A DNA stretch of 23,635 bases, taken from NCBI GenBank assembly GCA_964405405.1, contig CAYONT010000031.1, forward strand, positions 1 to 23,635, written 5' to 3'. Positions 14,631 to 22,924 of this stretch are shown here, in pieces. Source of the stretch: CAMCYM01 sp964405405. Its GTDB lineage: Bacteria > Bacteroidota > Bacteroidia > Flavobacteriales_D > Sanyastnellaceae. The first letter of the stretch is position 1. Every line of letters starts with the position of its first letter. The translations under genes and the position numbers were made by a program. Under the pieces are notes generated by a model. The model saw only the letters and a program-made list of their open reading frames with translations. It was not told the origin of the DNA and searched no databases.

Positions 14631-16484
14631 TCAGTCCACCGTGTCGTTGAAGAACGCGTTGTTCTTCGTCAGAACCATGTGTACCCGGCCGTTCTCGTCT
14701 GCTTCGGGAGAGATGGCGTACTCACTCATGTGGCTTTCGTTGCTTGGCGCCACATCATCGAGCACGATTTTGCGCCGCATGTACGCGGGTTCTTGCTCCA
14801 AGCTGGCGTAGCCCAAACTCGTCGACATCTTGCCCCGCAAGTTCCGCAAGCGCTCTTCGCGCTCTCGTTGGCGTGCTTGCATTTCGTCCGAGGAGATTCG
14901 GGGTGCCGATGGGCGCGGTGCCGGTGTCGGTTGGGAAGCCAAGGGGGCTTCCACGACCTTCAATTCGAAGGTGTCCTCCTCCGGGGTTGCGGCCGTCGGG
15001 GGGGGCGCCACCGGAGTCGGGGTCGGAGCGGGCACCGCCTTCCCGTTGGGTGCGGGCGCGGGTGCTCCCGTAGCTGCCGGCTCTTGCGTCGCCGTCATTT
15101 GCCGCACCTCTGCCGGCATTTCCTCCCTGAGGTAAGGGGCATCTGTTGCGACAGGTTCCGGTGCGGTCACAGCCGCTGGAGCAGCGGCCTCAGGCACGAT
15201 GGTTTCGAAATTCCGCTTTTCGACGCCTACGTTCCAAGCCAGTCCAGCACGGGGAATGGCGTCCAGGGAAGGAGCAGCGGTAGGGGCGACGGCTGGGGCG
15301 ACGGCTTCGGTTATTTGGGGCGTCCAACCCATCCGGGGGGTCGATGACTCGATGACCGGTGCTGCGACTGGCGCTGCGACGGGTGCCTCAACGAGCGCCG
15401 CCGGCTGCGCTACCGCCATCTCTGCCTCCGCGCCATGTTCCTCCATGTAAACCCGAACCTGCTGGCGGCGCGCCTCCTTGTGCGGCGACGTGGCTGCCAT
15501 GTCCACTCCTTCGAATCCGGTAGCGATCACCGTGACGGAGATTTGGTCTTCCAAAGACAAATCCTCCCCGTAGCCCCAAATGACCTCGGCCGTAGAGCCC
15601 GCAGCTTCTTGGATGTGGTCCGTGATTTCGGAAATCTCGTCCATGAGGATCTCCTCCGTTCCGTAGGTGATATTCAGCAGGACGAAGTTGGCGCCCTGGA
15701 TGTCGAAATCGTTGAGCAACGGCGACTCCAAGGCTTCGAGTACCGCCCGGCGCGCCCGGCCTTCGCCCGCTGCCCGACCTGAACCCATGATCGCCCGGCC
15801 GCTGTTGCGCATGACCGTGTTCACGTCGTTCATGTCCACGTTGATTTCCCCCGTCAACGTGATGACCTCTGCGATGCCCTTGGCGGCCGTGCACAGCACG
15901 TTGTCTGCATTCGCAAACGCTTGGCGCATGGTCAAGTCGCTGTACAATTCCCGCAGCTTGTCATTGCGGATGATCAGCAGCGTGTCGACTGCATCGCGGA
16001 TTTCGGCCAAACCCTGTTCCGCCTGGTTCGTCCGGCGCTTGCCTTCAAACTGAAACGGGATGGTCACAATCCCGACGGTCAAGATGTTGAGTTCGCGCAA
16101 GGCCCGGGCGATGACGGGAGCGGCACCGGTTCCGGTCCCACCGCCCATGCCCGCCGTGATGAAGACCATGCTCGTGTCCGACCCCACCAACTGGAGCACC
16201 TCGTCCAAGCTTTCGATGGCCGCGTTGCGCCCCACCTCGGGCAGGGAGCCCGCGCCGCGACCCTTGGTCAAGGTGACCCCGAGTTGCACCTTGTTGGGCA
16301 CCGGACTGGCCAGCAAAGCCTGCGCGTCGGTGTTGCACACCACAAAGTCCACACCTTGGATGCCCCGGTTGAACATCGTGTTGACCGCGTTGGAGCCGCC
16401 ACCACCCACCCCGATGACCTTGATGGGGCTGAGCAGGGGGGAGACCGAGGAAAGAGACTGCGAGGGGGAGAAGTTCACTGACAT
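14631..16484 (-). CDS. ftsZ: Cell division GTPase FtsZ
   Basis: The 617-residue protein polymerises into the Z-ring at midcell. The GTPase domain is complete: IKVIGVGGGGSNAV (21-34), the tubulin signature GGGTGTG (114-120), the T7 loop NVDMND (215-220) with both catalytic aspartates, and ATGFEG (321-326) in the C-terminal domain. A long Ala/Pro-rich linker (about 357-525) follows, then an Arg/Glu-rich helix (536-551) and a final stretch ending NNAFFNDTVD, the Bacteroidota-style C-terminal peptide. At 617 residues it is far longer than the roughly 380-400 of E. coli or B. subtilis, mostly because of the linker. ATG at 16484 is chosen because the domain begins 20 residues later. The ftsA stop is 49 bases upstream. 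Confidence 0.97.
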   Translation of the reverse strand: MSVNFSPSQSLSSVSPLLSPIKVIGVGGGGSNAVNTMFNRGIQGVDFVVCNTDAQALLASPVPNKVQLGVTLTKGRGAGSLPEVGRNAAIESLDEVLQLVGSDTSMVFITAGMGGGTGTGAAPVIARALRELNILTVGIVTIPFQFEGKRRTNQAEQGLAEIRDAVDTLLIIRNDKLRELYSDLTMRQAFANADNVLCTAAKGIAEVITLTGEINVDMNDVNTVMRNSGRAIMGSGRAAGEGRARRAVLEALESPLLNDFDIQGANFVLLNITYGTEEILMDEISEITDHIQEAAGSTAEVIWGYGEDLSLEDQISVTVIATGFEGVDMAATSPHKEARRQQVRVYMEEHGAEAEMAVAQPAALVEAPVAAPVAAPVIESSTPRMGWTPQITEAVAPAVAPTAAPSLDAIPRAGLAWNVGVEKRNFETIVPEAAAPAAVTAPEPVATDAPYLREEMPAEVRQMTATQEPAATGAPAPAPNGKAVPAPTPTPVAPPPTAATPEEDTFELKVVEAPLASQPTPAPRPSAPRISSDEMQARQREREERLRNLRGKMSTSLGYASLEQEPAYMRRKIVLDDVAPSNESHMSEYAISPEADENGRVHMVLTKNNAFFNDTVD

Positions 16485-16533
16485 GGTAGCTGTTGGGGTA
16501 GGCAAGGGTAGGCTAGGGGTATCGAAAGGGGCT

Positions 16534-18036
16534 TCAGCGGCGGCGGTTTTCGCGGGGCAAATCATCGTATTCGTCCTCCATCTCGGTGCCCCTTTGGAAA
16601 AAATCCAGGACATCCTTCATTACTTTCTCGTTCATCTTTCGGATGCGATCGAGGAATCTGGACGAGGCTTCGTTCTCCACAAGGGCATCTTCGTCTCCGC
16701 CTTCCCCCTCCAACCCCCCTTCGAAGACCACACCGGGTTCGGTTTCGGGTTCTTCGTCTCCGCCGTTCCATACCTCACCGTGTCCGATTTCATCCACATC
16801 TGCGGGGATTTCTGGCATTTCCGCAACGGGTTGGCTGCCCCGGTTGAGTACCGCCGGCCCAGCGGGCAGTGGGATGGACTCGAAGCCCTTGATGACGAGC
16901 CCGATGCCTGTCGCAAACATGGGACCGGCGGCCGCCTCCTCAGGGCTCTCCACCAGGTACTCGTTGGGCAGACCGATGCGGCAATCCATGCCCGTGATGA
17001 AAGAGACCAATTGGGGCAGGTGCCGCAGTTGGGAACCGCCGCCGGTGAGGACGATGCCACCGATGAGCTGGTCCGAGATGCCGGAGTTCCGGATTTCGTA
17101 GTTCACCAGCTCGATGATTTCCGTCATCCGGGCCTCGATGATGTGGGCCAAATTCTTCCGACTGATCTCCCGCGGTTCCCGCCCCCGGAGGCCTGGGATG
17201 CAGATGATCTCGTTGTCCCGCATCTCATTCGCCAAGGCGGAGCCGAATTGCGTCTTGAGCTTCTCTGCCTGGCGCACCATGATCTGGCATCCGGCCTTGA
17301 TGTCATCCGTCAGGATGTTGCCACCGAAGGGGATGACGGCCGTGTGCCGAATGATGTGGTCTTGGAAGATGGCGATGTCGGTGGTTCCGCCACCGATGTC
17401 CACCAACACGACCCCGGCTTCGAGCTCCTCGTCCGTCAAGACGGCAGCGGCGGAGGCGAGGGGTTCGAGGACGAGCTGGTCCATGCGCAGTCCTGCACGC
17501 TCGACGCTGCGAACGATGTGCCGGATGGCGGACATTTGGCCTGTGATGATGTGGAAATTCGCTTCCAACCGCACGCCACAGCGGCCTACGGGATCCTTCA
17601 CGCCGGGCTCACCATCGACCGTGAAATCCTGGGGCAGGACGTGCAGGATTTCATCGCCGGGCTGCATCACCAGGCGCTGCTGGTCCTCGATGAGCGCCTC
17701 GATGTCCTCCACGGAGATCTCGGTTTCGTAGCTGTCGCGGATGCGCATGCCCCGGTGCGCCATGCTTTTGATGTGTTGTCCGGCCACCCCGACGTTCACC
17801 ACCTGGACTTCGATGCCCGCATTGCGCTCCGCTTCGGCCACCGCCTCGCGGATGGCGGTCACGGTGCGCTCGATGTTCGTGACCACGCCGCGCTGGACAC
17901 CGAGGGATTCCGCACGGCCATAGCCGAGCAGACGGATTTTCCCGTGGGCATTTCGGGTACCCACGAAACAGGCAATTTTCGTGGTTCCGATGTCCAGCCC
18001 TACAATGATGTGCTCTTCGGTGGCGTTCGTGTTCAT
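16534..18036 (-). CDS. ftsA: Cell division protein FtsA
   Basis: The 500-residue actin-like protein tethers FtsZ to the membrane. It has the phosphate-1 motif VGLDIGTTKIACFVG (12-26), a 1C domain with VGVAGQHI (82-89), phosphate-2 LVDIGGGTTDIAIF (211-224), and the adenosine motif IVLTGGGSQLRHL (328-340). The C-terminus is longer than usual: an acidic, Gly-rich stretch (408-458) and a possible amphipathic helix RFLDRIRKMNEKVMKDVLDF (460-479), followed by a charged tail to RENRRR. In most FtsA the membrane helix is at the extreme end, so here it may be internal. ATG at 18036 is preferred to a TTG at 18057 that overlaps the ftsQ stop. Confidence 0.96.
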   Translation of the reverse strand: MNTNATEEHIIVGLDIGTTKIACFVGTRNAHGKIRLLGYGRAESLGVQRGVVTNIERTVTAIREAVAEAERNAGIEVQVVNVGVAGQHIKSMAHRGMRIRDSYETEISVEDIEALIEDQQRLVMQPGDEILHVLPQDFTVDGEPGVKDPVGRCGVRLEANFHIITGQMSAIRHIVRSVERAGLRMDQLVLEPLASAAAVLTDEELEAGVVLVDIGGGTTDIAIFQDHIIRHTAVIPFGGNILTDDIKAGCQIMVRQAEKLKTQFGSALANEMRDNEIICIPGLRGREPREISRKNLAHIIEARMTEIIELVNYEIRNSGISDQLIGGIVLTGGGSQLRHLPQLVSFITGMDCRIGLPNEYLVESPEEAAAGPMFATGIGLVIKGFESIPLPAGPAVLNRGSQPVAEMPEIPADVDEIGHGEVWNGGDEEPETEPGVVFEGGLEGEGGDEDALVENEASSRFLDRIRKMNEKVMKDVLDFFQRGTEMEDEYDDLPRENRRR

Positions 18037-18053
18037 CCCAGGTGGTTTTGCGG

Positions 18054-18785
18054 TCAAGAGCGGCGTTGCGCTACGACTTGGTCTTTGAAATTCAGTTGGA
18101 TGCGCTGGTACTGGTCCAGGTCTCCCCGGTTCAGTTGGGCGCCGTAGAAGGCAGAGAGGTTGCGCAGTTTTTCGTCCAGGCGGCCCAGGTCACCCACCTC
18201 CACCCGCAGGTCGCCCACCACGGGGACAATCTCCAATCCGAGGGGGGTCACCAGCACCTGGTCGATGAAGGCAGACCACAGCGGATCGTCGGCGGTGCGC
18301 TTCACCAGGGTGATGGCGTGGCGCGCCGCATGGGCGTTGGGCGCATGGATGACCGGCACCCGCGCCGTGAAAAAGGGCGACAAGGGCATCGTCAGGCCCT
18401 CCGCATCCACGTACAAGTCCACGGGCGACTCGGGCGTGTGCAACCGGGCGATGGGCTTGCGCTGCGTGACCTCCACATGCAACACGCCATCCAAAGAAGG
18501 GTAGATGTTGAGTTTCCCGATGCCACTCAGTCCCGACAGCCAGCTTCGCACTTCTGCCAAGGCCAAACCCGCCACCGGACGCCCCACAATCGAGTCCTGC
18601 CGGAGAATGGCCGCCCGAACGGCGTCGGCCTCCACCAGGTACATCCCGTCGAGGGGCTCCACCGTGACCTCGAGTCCGGTGAAGGTTTGCGCCCGACCTT
18701 CCCGGATGCCGAGGGTCACCACCACGGCACATCCCGCAACGAGCAGGACGGCAAAAAAGGCGGTGAGGAGGCGGCGAATGCGCAT
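18054..18785 (-). CDS. ftsQ: Cell division protein FtsQ/DivIB
   Basis: The 243-residue bitopic membrane protein links early and late divisome parts. A basic N-terminus (MRIRR) precedes one membrane helix (6-27). A POTRA-like region follows (about 36-103), with LNIYPSLDGVLHVEVTQRKP (95-114), the conserved xxPxxLxVxVxxRxP element of the family, and then the FtsQ beta domain (YVDAEGLTMPL, VLVTPLGLEIVPVVG). Position between murC and ftsA agrees with the dcw order. An in-frame ATG at 18851 lies within murC; ATG at 18785 is preferred because it puts the basic patch directly before the helix. Confidence 0.9.
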   Translation of the reverse strand: MRIRRLLTAFFAVLLVAGCAVVVTLGIREGRAQTFTGLEVTVEPLDGMYLVEADAVRAAILRQDSIVGRPVAGLALAEVRSWLSGLSGIGKLNIYPSLDGVLHVEVTQRKPIARLHTPESPVDLYVDAEGLTMPLSPFFTARVPVIHAPNAHAARHAITLVKRTADDPLWSAFIDQVLVTPLGLEIVPVVGDLRVEVGDLGRLDEKLRNLSAFYGAQLNRGDLDQYQRIQLNFKDQVVAQRRS

Positions 18786-18813
18786 GGCGAAGTCAGGGAA
18801 ATGAGCCGGGATT

Positions 18814-20280
18814 TTACCGCGGGTTTTGTGTTTTAATGATATGGTTTGCAATGGGTTGAACCCACCTGTCGATGTCGCCGGCCCCGAGGGTCAGCAGCAC
18901 GTCCACAGGCCGGTTTTCCACGCTCTCGAATATCTGATGCGGGGCGATGATTTCCTTGTCCGCCAACTGCATCTTATCAAACAGGCATTGTGAATCAATC
19001 CCAGAAATGGGTTGTTCCCGGGCGGGATAAATGGGCAACAAAATGGCCCGATCGAGGCGGTCGAGCACCCGGGCGAATTCGGTGAGGTGGTCCCGGGTCC
19101 GGGAGTACAGGTGGGGCTGGAAGATGCCGGTCAGGTGGCGGCCCGGGTGGGCAGCGCGGGCGGCTTCGATGGTCCGTTCGAGCTCCACGGGGTGGTGGGC
19201 GTAGTCGTCGATGTAGACACAGGTCGGGGTTCGGAGGATGTACTGGAACCGCCGGAGAACGCCCGGGAAGGAGGCGAGGCGCTCCCTCAAGACGTCGGCT
19301 TCCAGTCCCGCCCACCAGGCCAAGGTCGAAGCGGCCACGGCGTTCTCGAGGTTGTGGGTGCCGGGGAGGGGGAAGGTGGCGCCGTTCACGACCTCCGCGC
19401 CGTCGATCCGCAGGTCGAAGTGGCTCATCCCGTCGACCACCCGGTGCCGGATGGCCGCGTGTCGCAGCCCCGCCCCTTCGCCCGCATCCACGCCGTACCG
19501 CTCGCCACGCCAGGTGCCGGGAACCCGGGCGTGGACCAGCAGTTTTTGCTGGGTTTGGCCTGCAAACGCTTGAAATCCAGCGACGAAGGACCCGGCATCG
19601 CCGTAGATGTCCAAGTGGTCAGGATCCACGCTCGTGATGGCGGCATGGGTGGGCGTCAGCTGCAGGAAGCTCCGGTCGAATTCGTCCGCCTCCACCACGG
19701 TCCAGCGCGGGGCGTCGCCGAGGTAGAGGTTGCTGCGGTGTGCCGCCGCGATGCCGCCCAGGAACGCGTCGCACCCGCCCGGCATCCCCTCCAGCAGGTG
19801 GGCGAGCAGCGAGGAGGTGGTGGTCTTCCCGTGCGTCCCGGCCACGGCCAGCGTCGGCCGGTTCCGGGTGATCATCCCCAGCACCTCGCTCCGCTTCCAG
19901 CAACGGATGCCTTCTGATTCAAGCCAAACCCGTTGCCCCATGTCCGCCGGAATGGCCGGGGTCCAAACCACCGCCACCTCTGCACTCCACCAATCCCAAG
20001 CCGGGAGCGCATCCACCCGCTCATCGAAGGTAACGGCCATGCCCTCGGCCACCAGGTCGTCGATCAAGGGGCTGGGGGTCTTGTCGTACCCTGCCACCTC
20101 GCAGCCCCGGTGGTGCAGGTAGCGGGCGATGGCGCTCATGCCGATGCCCCCAATGCCCAGGAAGTACACCCTGCGCGCGAACAACACAGGCAAGTTCCCC
20201 GCCTCCCCACCTCCCTCGAATCCCCCCCCGTTCTGCATGTCTCCCATGTCTCCCAAGTCTCCCATGTCTACCATGTTCAT
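18814..20280 (-). CDS. murC: UDP-N-acetylmuramate--L-alanine ligase MurC
   Basis: The 488-residue cytosolic ligase adds L-Ala to UDP-MurNAc. Motifs are in order: FLGIGGIGMSAIARYL (40-55) for the UDP sugar, ATP loop AVAGTHGKTTTSSLL (145-159), VEADEFDRSF (196-205), HNLENAVAA, and YIDDYAHHPVE of the third domain. The start overlaps the murG stop as ATGA (20280-20277), which supports ATG at 20280. The first 30 residues are unusual: MNMVDMGDLGDMGDM then a Gly/Glu stretch, coded by a 9-base tandem repeat. Later ATGs at 20265, 20247 or 20238 would also be usable. Confidence 0.96.
   Translation of the reverse strand: MNMVDMGDLGDMGDMQNGGGFEGGGEAGNLPVLFARRVYFLGIGGIGMSAIARYLHHRGCEVAGYDKTPSPLIDDLVAEGMAVTFDERVDALPAWDWWSAEVAVVWTPAIPADMGQRVWLESEGIRCWKRSEVLGMITRNRPTLAVAGTHGKTTTSSLLAHLLEGMPGGCDAFLGGIAAAHRSNLYLGDAPRWTVVEADEFDRSFLQLTPTHAAITSVDPDHLDIYGDAGSFVAGFQAFAGQTQQKLLVHARVPGTWRGERYGVDAGEGAGLRHAAIRHRVVDGMSHFDLRIDGAEVVNGATFPLPGTHNLENAVAASTLAWWAGLEADVLRERLASFPGVLRRFQYILRTPTCVYIDDYAHHPVELERTIEAARAAHPGRHLTGIFQPHLYSRTRDHLTEFARVLDRLDRAILLPIYPAREQPISGIDSQCLFDKMQLADKEIIAPHQIFESVENRPVDVLLTLGAGDIDRWVQPIANHIIKTQNPR
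20236..20280. repeat. 9-bp tandem repeat at the 5' end of murC
   Basis: CATGTCTCC occurs at 20236 and 20245, then as CAAGTCTCC (20254), CATGTCTAC (20263) and CATGTTCAT (20272). On the coding strand it yields repeated in-frame ATGs and the GDM/GDL residues. The wording resembles the CCCATCTC linkers of the palindromic arrays, so it may share an origin with them. Confidence 0.8.
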
Positions 20281-21419
20281 TCCATTCCGCTCCGCTCAAT
20301 GACGTCCACCACTGCCGACGCGGCCTCGGGCCTAGCCCAAGTCCGAATCGCCTCGCCCAAATCCGCCATCCGAGCCGGGTCCGCCAGCAGCGCGGCCACC
20401 GTCGACTCCAACTCTGCCACCACCCGCCGGTCCTCCAGCAACACAGCGCCCCCTCCCTCCACCACGGCCTGCGCGTTCCGCGTCTGATGGTCCTCCGCCA
20501 CCACCGGCGATGGCACCAGCACCGCGGGCTTCCCCAGCAACGTCAGTTCCGCCAGCGACATCGCCCCGGCCCGCGCCGCGATCACGTCCGCCGCGGCATA
20601 CGCGGCCGGCATGTCCTCGATGTAACCCCGGCACACCACCCAGCTCCTCGCCGTTTCCCGCTCCCCCAGCCAGCGCTCCGAAACATCCCGGTACCGCCCC
20701 CCGCACTGCCACAAGATCTGAAAACCGGGCCGGCTGCCCGCGCGCTCGTGCCCCTCCACGATGTGCCGCACGGCAGCATTCATCGAGGCCGCCCCCAGAC
20801 TTCCTCCCATGACAAACAGCACCGGAACCTCGGGGTCCAAACCCCACTGTGCACACGCTTGCCGCCGCGCCTCCTCCCCGCGTTCCCCCGCCTGTTTTGC
20901 GGCTTCAACCACCCTTGCCCGCAGTGGATTCCCCGTCATCACCAATCGATCTGCCGGGAACCAACGTTCCAAGCCGGGCATGCCCGCACAGACAAACGAG
21001 ACCCTCCGCGCCAGCAACCGGTTGGTGATGCCCGGATGGCTGTTCTGCTCTTGGATCACCGTCGGGATCCCCATGCCTGCTGCCCGAAACAGCAACGGCC
21101 CCGACGCAAAACCACCCACCCCCACCGCCACCTCAGGCCGGAAACGCCCCAGCACCTGCCGGGCTTGCCACAGGCTCCTCAGCAGCCGAAAGGGAAAAAG
21201 CCAATTGCGCCCACTGCGCCAATTCCGGTCAATTCCTGTGATGTCCAAACCCTCAATCCGATAGCCTGCTGCTGGCACGCGTTCCATCTCCATTCGGCCT
21301 TTTGCACCGACAAAGAGGATGTCGCAATCGGGGTACCGCCGCTTGATTTCATCGGCGATGGCAAGGGCCGGCTGGATGTGCCCTCCTGTTCCTCCTCCTG
21401 ACAAAATGACCCGTTTCAT
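20277..21419 (-). CDS. murG: UDP-GlcNAc--lipid I transferase MurG
   Basis: The 380-residue peripheral membrane glycosyltransferase makes lipid II on the inner leaflet. It shows the N-terminal G-loop ILSGGGTGGHIQPALAIA (5-22), VGVGGFASGP, VIQEQNSHPGITNRLLA, the second G-loop MGGSLGAASMN, and SLAELTLLGKPAVLVPSP with DHQTRNA for UDP-GlcNAc binding. ATG at 21419 is preferred to GTG at 21428, because the first strand begins directly after it. Its stop overlaps the murC start. The 106 bases upstream, to the inferred ftsW stop, contain two palindromic units. Confidence 0.97.
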   Translation of the reverse strand: MKRVILSGGGTGGHIQPALAIADEIKRRYPDCDILFVGAKGRMEMERVPAAGYRIEGLDITGIDRNWRSGRNWLFPFRLLRSLWQARQVLGRFRPEVAVGVGGFASGPLLFRAAGMGIPTVIQEQNSHPGITNRLLARRVSFVCAGMPGLERWFPADRLVMTGNPLRARVVEAAKQAGERGEEARRQACAQWGLDPEVPVLFVMGGSLGAASMNAAVRHIVEGHERAGSRPGFQILWQCGGRYRDVSERWLGERETARSWVVCRGYIEDMPAAYAAADVIAARAGAMSLAELTLLGKPAVLVPSPVVAEDHQTRNAQAVVEGGGAVLLEDRRVVAELESTVAALLADPARMADLGEAIRTWARPEAASAVVDVIERSGME

Positions 21420-21478
21420 CTCATTCACATTCTATTTCGGTTTCCCCCCATCGTTGCAATCGTCTGTTTCCCATCTCC

Positions 21479-21526
21479 GCGCGGCGCCAGCCGCGCATCT
21501 CCCATCTCCGCGCAGCCCCGCTGCGC
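21479..21526. repeat. Two palindromic (REP-like) units between ftsW and murG
   Basis: GCGCGGC-gcca-GCCGCGC (21479-21496) and GCGCAGC-ccc-GCTGCGC (21510-21526) are joined by ATCTCCCATCTCC. The second equals the unit at 836-852. On the minus strand the array starts at the inferred ftsW stop codon TAG (21528-21526), sharing one base with it. A further degenerate copy (GCGCAGCGCCATCCGCGC, 21543-21560) is translated as the last residues of FtsW. Confidence 0.8.
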
Positions 21527-21542
21527 TATCTCCTATCTCCGC

Positions 21543-21597
21543 GCGCAGCGCCATCCGCGCCCTCTTCCCTTCTCGATACCGACAAGATCATCCCGAT
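21543..21597. repeat. 55-bp sequence duplicated across the assembly gap (left copy)
   Basis: These 55 bases, ending GATCATCCCGAT directly at the run of N, are identical to 21698-21752. A 55-base shared end is what de Bruijn graph assemblers with k=55 leave on adjoining contigs. The two copies are therefore most simply one genomic sequence. Confidence 0.9.
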
Positions 21598-21697
21598 NNN
21601 NNNNNNNNNNNNNNNNNNNNNNNNNNNNNNNNNNNNNNNNNNNNNNNNNNNNNNNNNNNNNNNNNNNNNNNNNNNNNNNNNNNNNNNNNNNNNNNNN
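21598..21697. other. Assembly gap of 100 N
   Basis: One hundred N, a conventional placeholder length, lie between two identical 55-base ends. The real distance is probably negative: removing the N and one 55-base copy restores a continuous ftsW frame. Nothing can be said about hidden sequence if the overlap is not real. Confidence 0.97.
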
Positions 21698-21752
21698 GCG
21701 CAGCGCCATCCGCGCCCTCTTCCCTTCTCGATACCGACAAGATCATCCCGAT
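21698..21752. repeat. 55-bp sequence duplicated across the assembly gap (right copy)
   Basis: This copy is identical to 21543-21597 and codes the last complete FtsW residues (IGMILSVSRREEGADGA). It is the copy joined to the body of ftsW. Confidence 0.9.
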
Positions 21753-22919
21753 CGCCATACACGTGAAGACCATCGATGTGCCACCGTAGGAAACCAGCGG
21801 CAGCGGTTGGCCCGTATTGGGAAAGAGATTCACCGCTACCGCCATGTTGATCATGGCCTGCAATGCGATGAGCCACCCCAACCCCAAGGCGAGCGTCGAG
21901 CCGAAGGGGGAGGAACATCGAACAGCCGTCAACACCGCTCGATGGAGGAAAATGAGGTACAGCAACACCAACCCAAAGCCCCCGATCAATGCCCCCCACT
22001 CCTCGATGATGAACGCGTAAATCATGTCGGAATAAGGGTGCGGCAGGAAGTTTCGGGAGGTGCCGGTGCCGGGTCCCTTGGGGAGGATGCCTCCCCGCGC
22101 CACTGCTACTTGGGCCAAATCCGTCTGCATGTTCATGTCCGCCCGCTCGGTCGCTTCCCCCCCGGTCACCACCGTGCCGGGACCCTCAGCCACGTAGCGT
22201 TCCACCCGCGCCTCCCAAGTAGCATAACGTGGGAACACCCGCTTCACCAGATCGGGTTGCAATTGTGCGACCCCGATGACTGCGATTCCAACCATGGCCA
22301 CCATCCCTACTCCCCGGAGCAGGTGGCGCATGGGCACCCCGCCCACGAACATCATCCCGAACGCCACCACCCCAAGCATCAGAGCCGTGGACAACCCCCC
22401 CGGGAGGATGAGACCGCACATCGCAAACGTCATGGCCAGCATGGGCAGCACCCCGTGTTTGAAATCCTGGAGGTACTTTTGTTTGACCTGCAATTGCCGC
22501 GCGATGTAGGTGATGAGCATGATTTTCGCGAAATCAGGCGTCTGGATGGTCAATCCGATGTAAGGAATCTCGAGCCACCGATTCGCATTGTTGATGTTGG
22601 AGCCGAACGCCAGGGTCAAGATCAGCAGGAGCAGGGCGGGCCACACGAGCACCTGCCCCGCCCTCGCAAAGTACCGGAAGGGGATCCGATGCAGGGTCCA
22701 CATCGCTGCCCAGCCCAAGGCCAGCAAGAACAATTGCTTGCCGAGGTAGATGGTGGACCCGGCGCCTTTGTAGGCCAAATGCGAAATGGCACTGTACACC
22801 GACACAACCGAAATGATGGACAACAGGAACGTCACCATCCATAGGACGCGGTCGCCCTGCAGTTGGCCTCGGGTGAGTTGGCTCCACCGCGATGGGGGAG
22901 GAGAGGCTGTGGCGTCCAT
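21698..22919 (-). CDS. ftsW: Lipid II polymerase FtsW (3' end broken by assembly gap)
   Basis: This polytopic SEDS glycosyltransferase polymerises septal peptidoglycan. About 407 residues are visible, with around ten hydrophobic segments from VLWMVTFLLSIISVVSVYSA onward, ANRWLEIPYIGLTIQTPDFAK (split here as NRWLEI and QTPDFAK) of the conserved loop, DLAQVAVARGG, SDMIYAFIIEEWG with the family's essential acidic region, and VNLFPNTGQPLPLVSYGGTS near the end. The ATG at 22919 lies 5 bases after the murD stop. The frame runs into the N gap; if the duplicated 55 bases are merged, it continues to RRE EGADGAARGDRR and stops at TAG, 21526-21528. RodA is the alternative but the dcw context argues for FtsW. 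Confidence 0.93.
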
Positions 22920-22924
22920 TGGGG

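Noticed and set aside
14169..15347. Long plus-strand frame of 392 codons opposite yqeY and ftsZ
   Set aside because: It is GC-rich shadow coding: its sequence is His/Arg/Gly-rich without motifs, while the minus strand carries the complete ftsZ and yqeY genes.
18036..18057. TTG start for ftsA overlapping the ftsQ stop
   Set aside because: A standard ATG lies 21 bases downstream, still before the phosphate-1 motif at a normal distance.
16060..18147. Plus-strand frame of 695 codons opposite ftsZ, ftsA and ftsQ
   Set aside because: It spans three well-supported genes on the other strand and shows no domain or signal of its own; high GC with few stops explains it.
21319..21789. Plus-strand frame running across the N gap
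   Set aside because: It reads through N and the duplicated 55 bases, is opposite murG and ftsW, and has no recognisable protein content.
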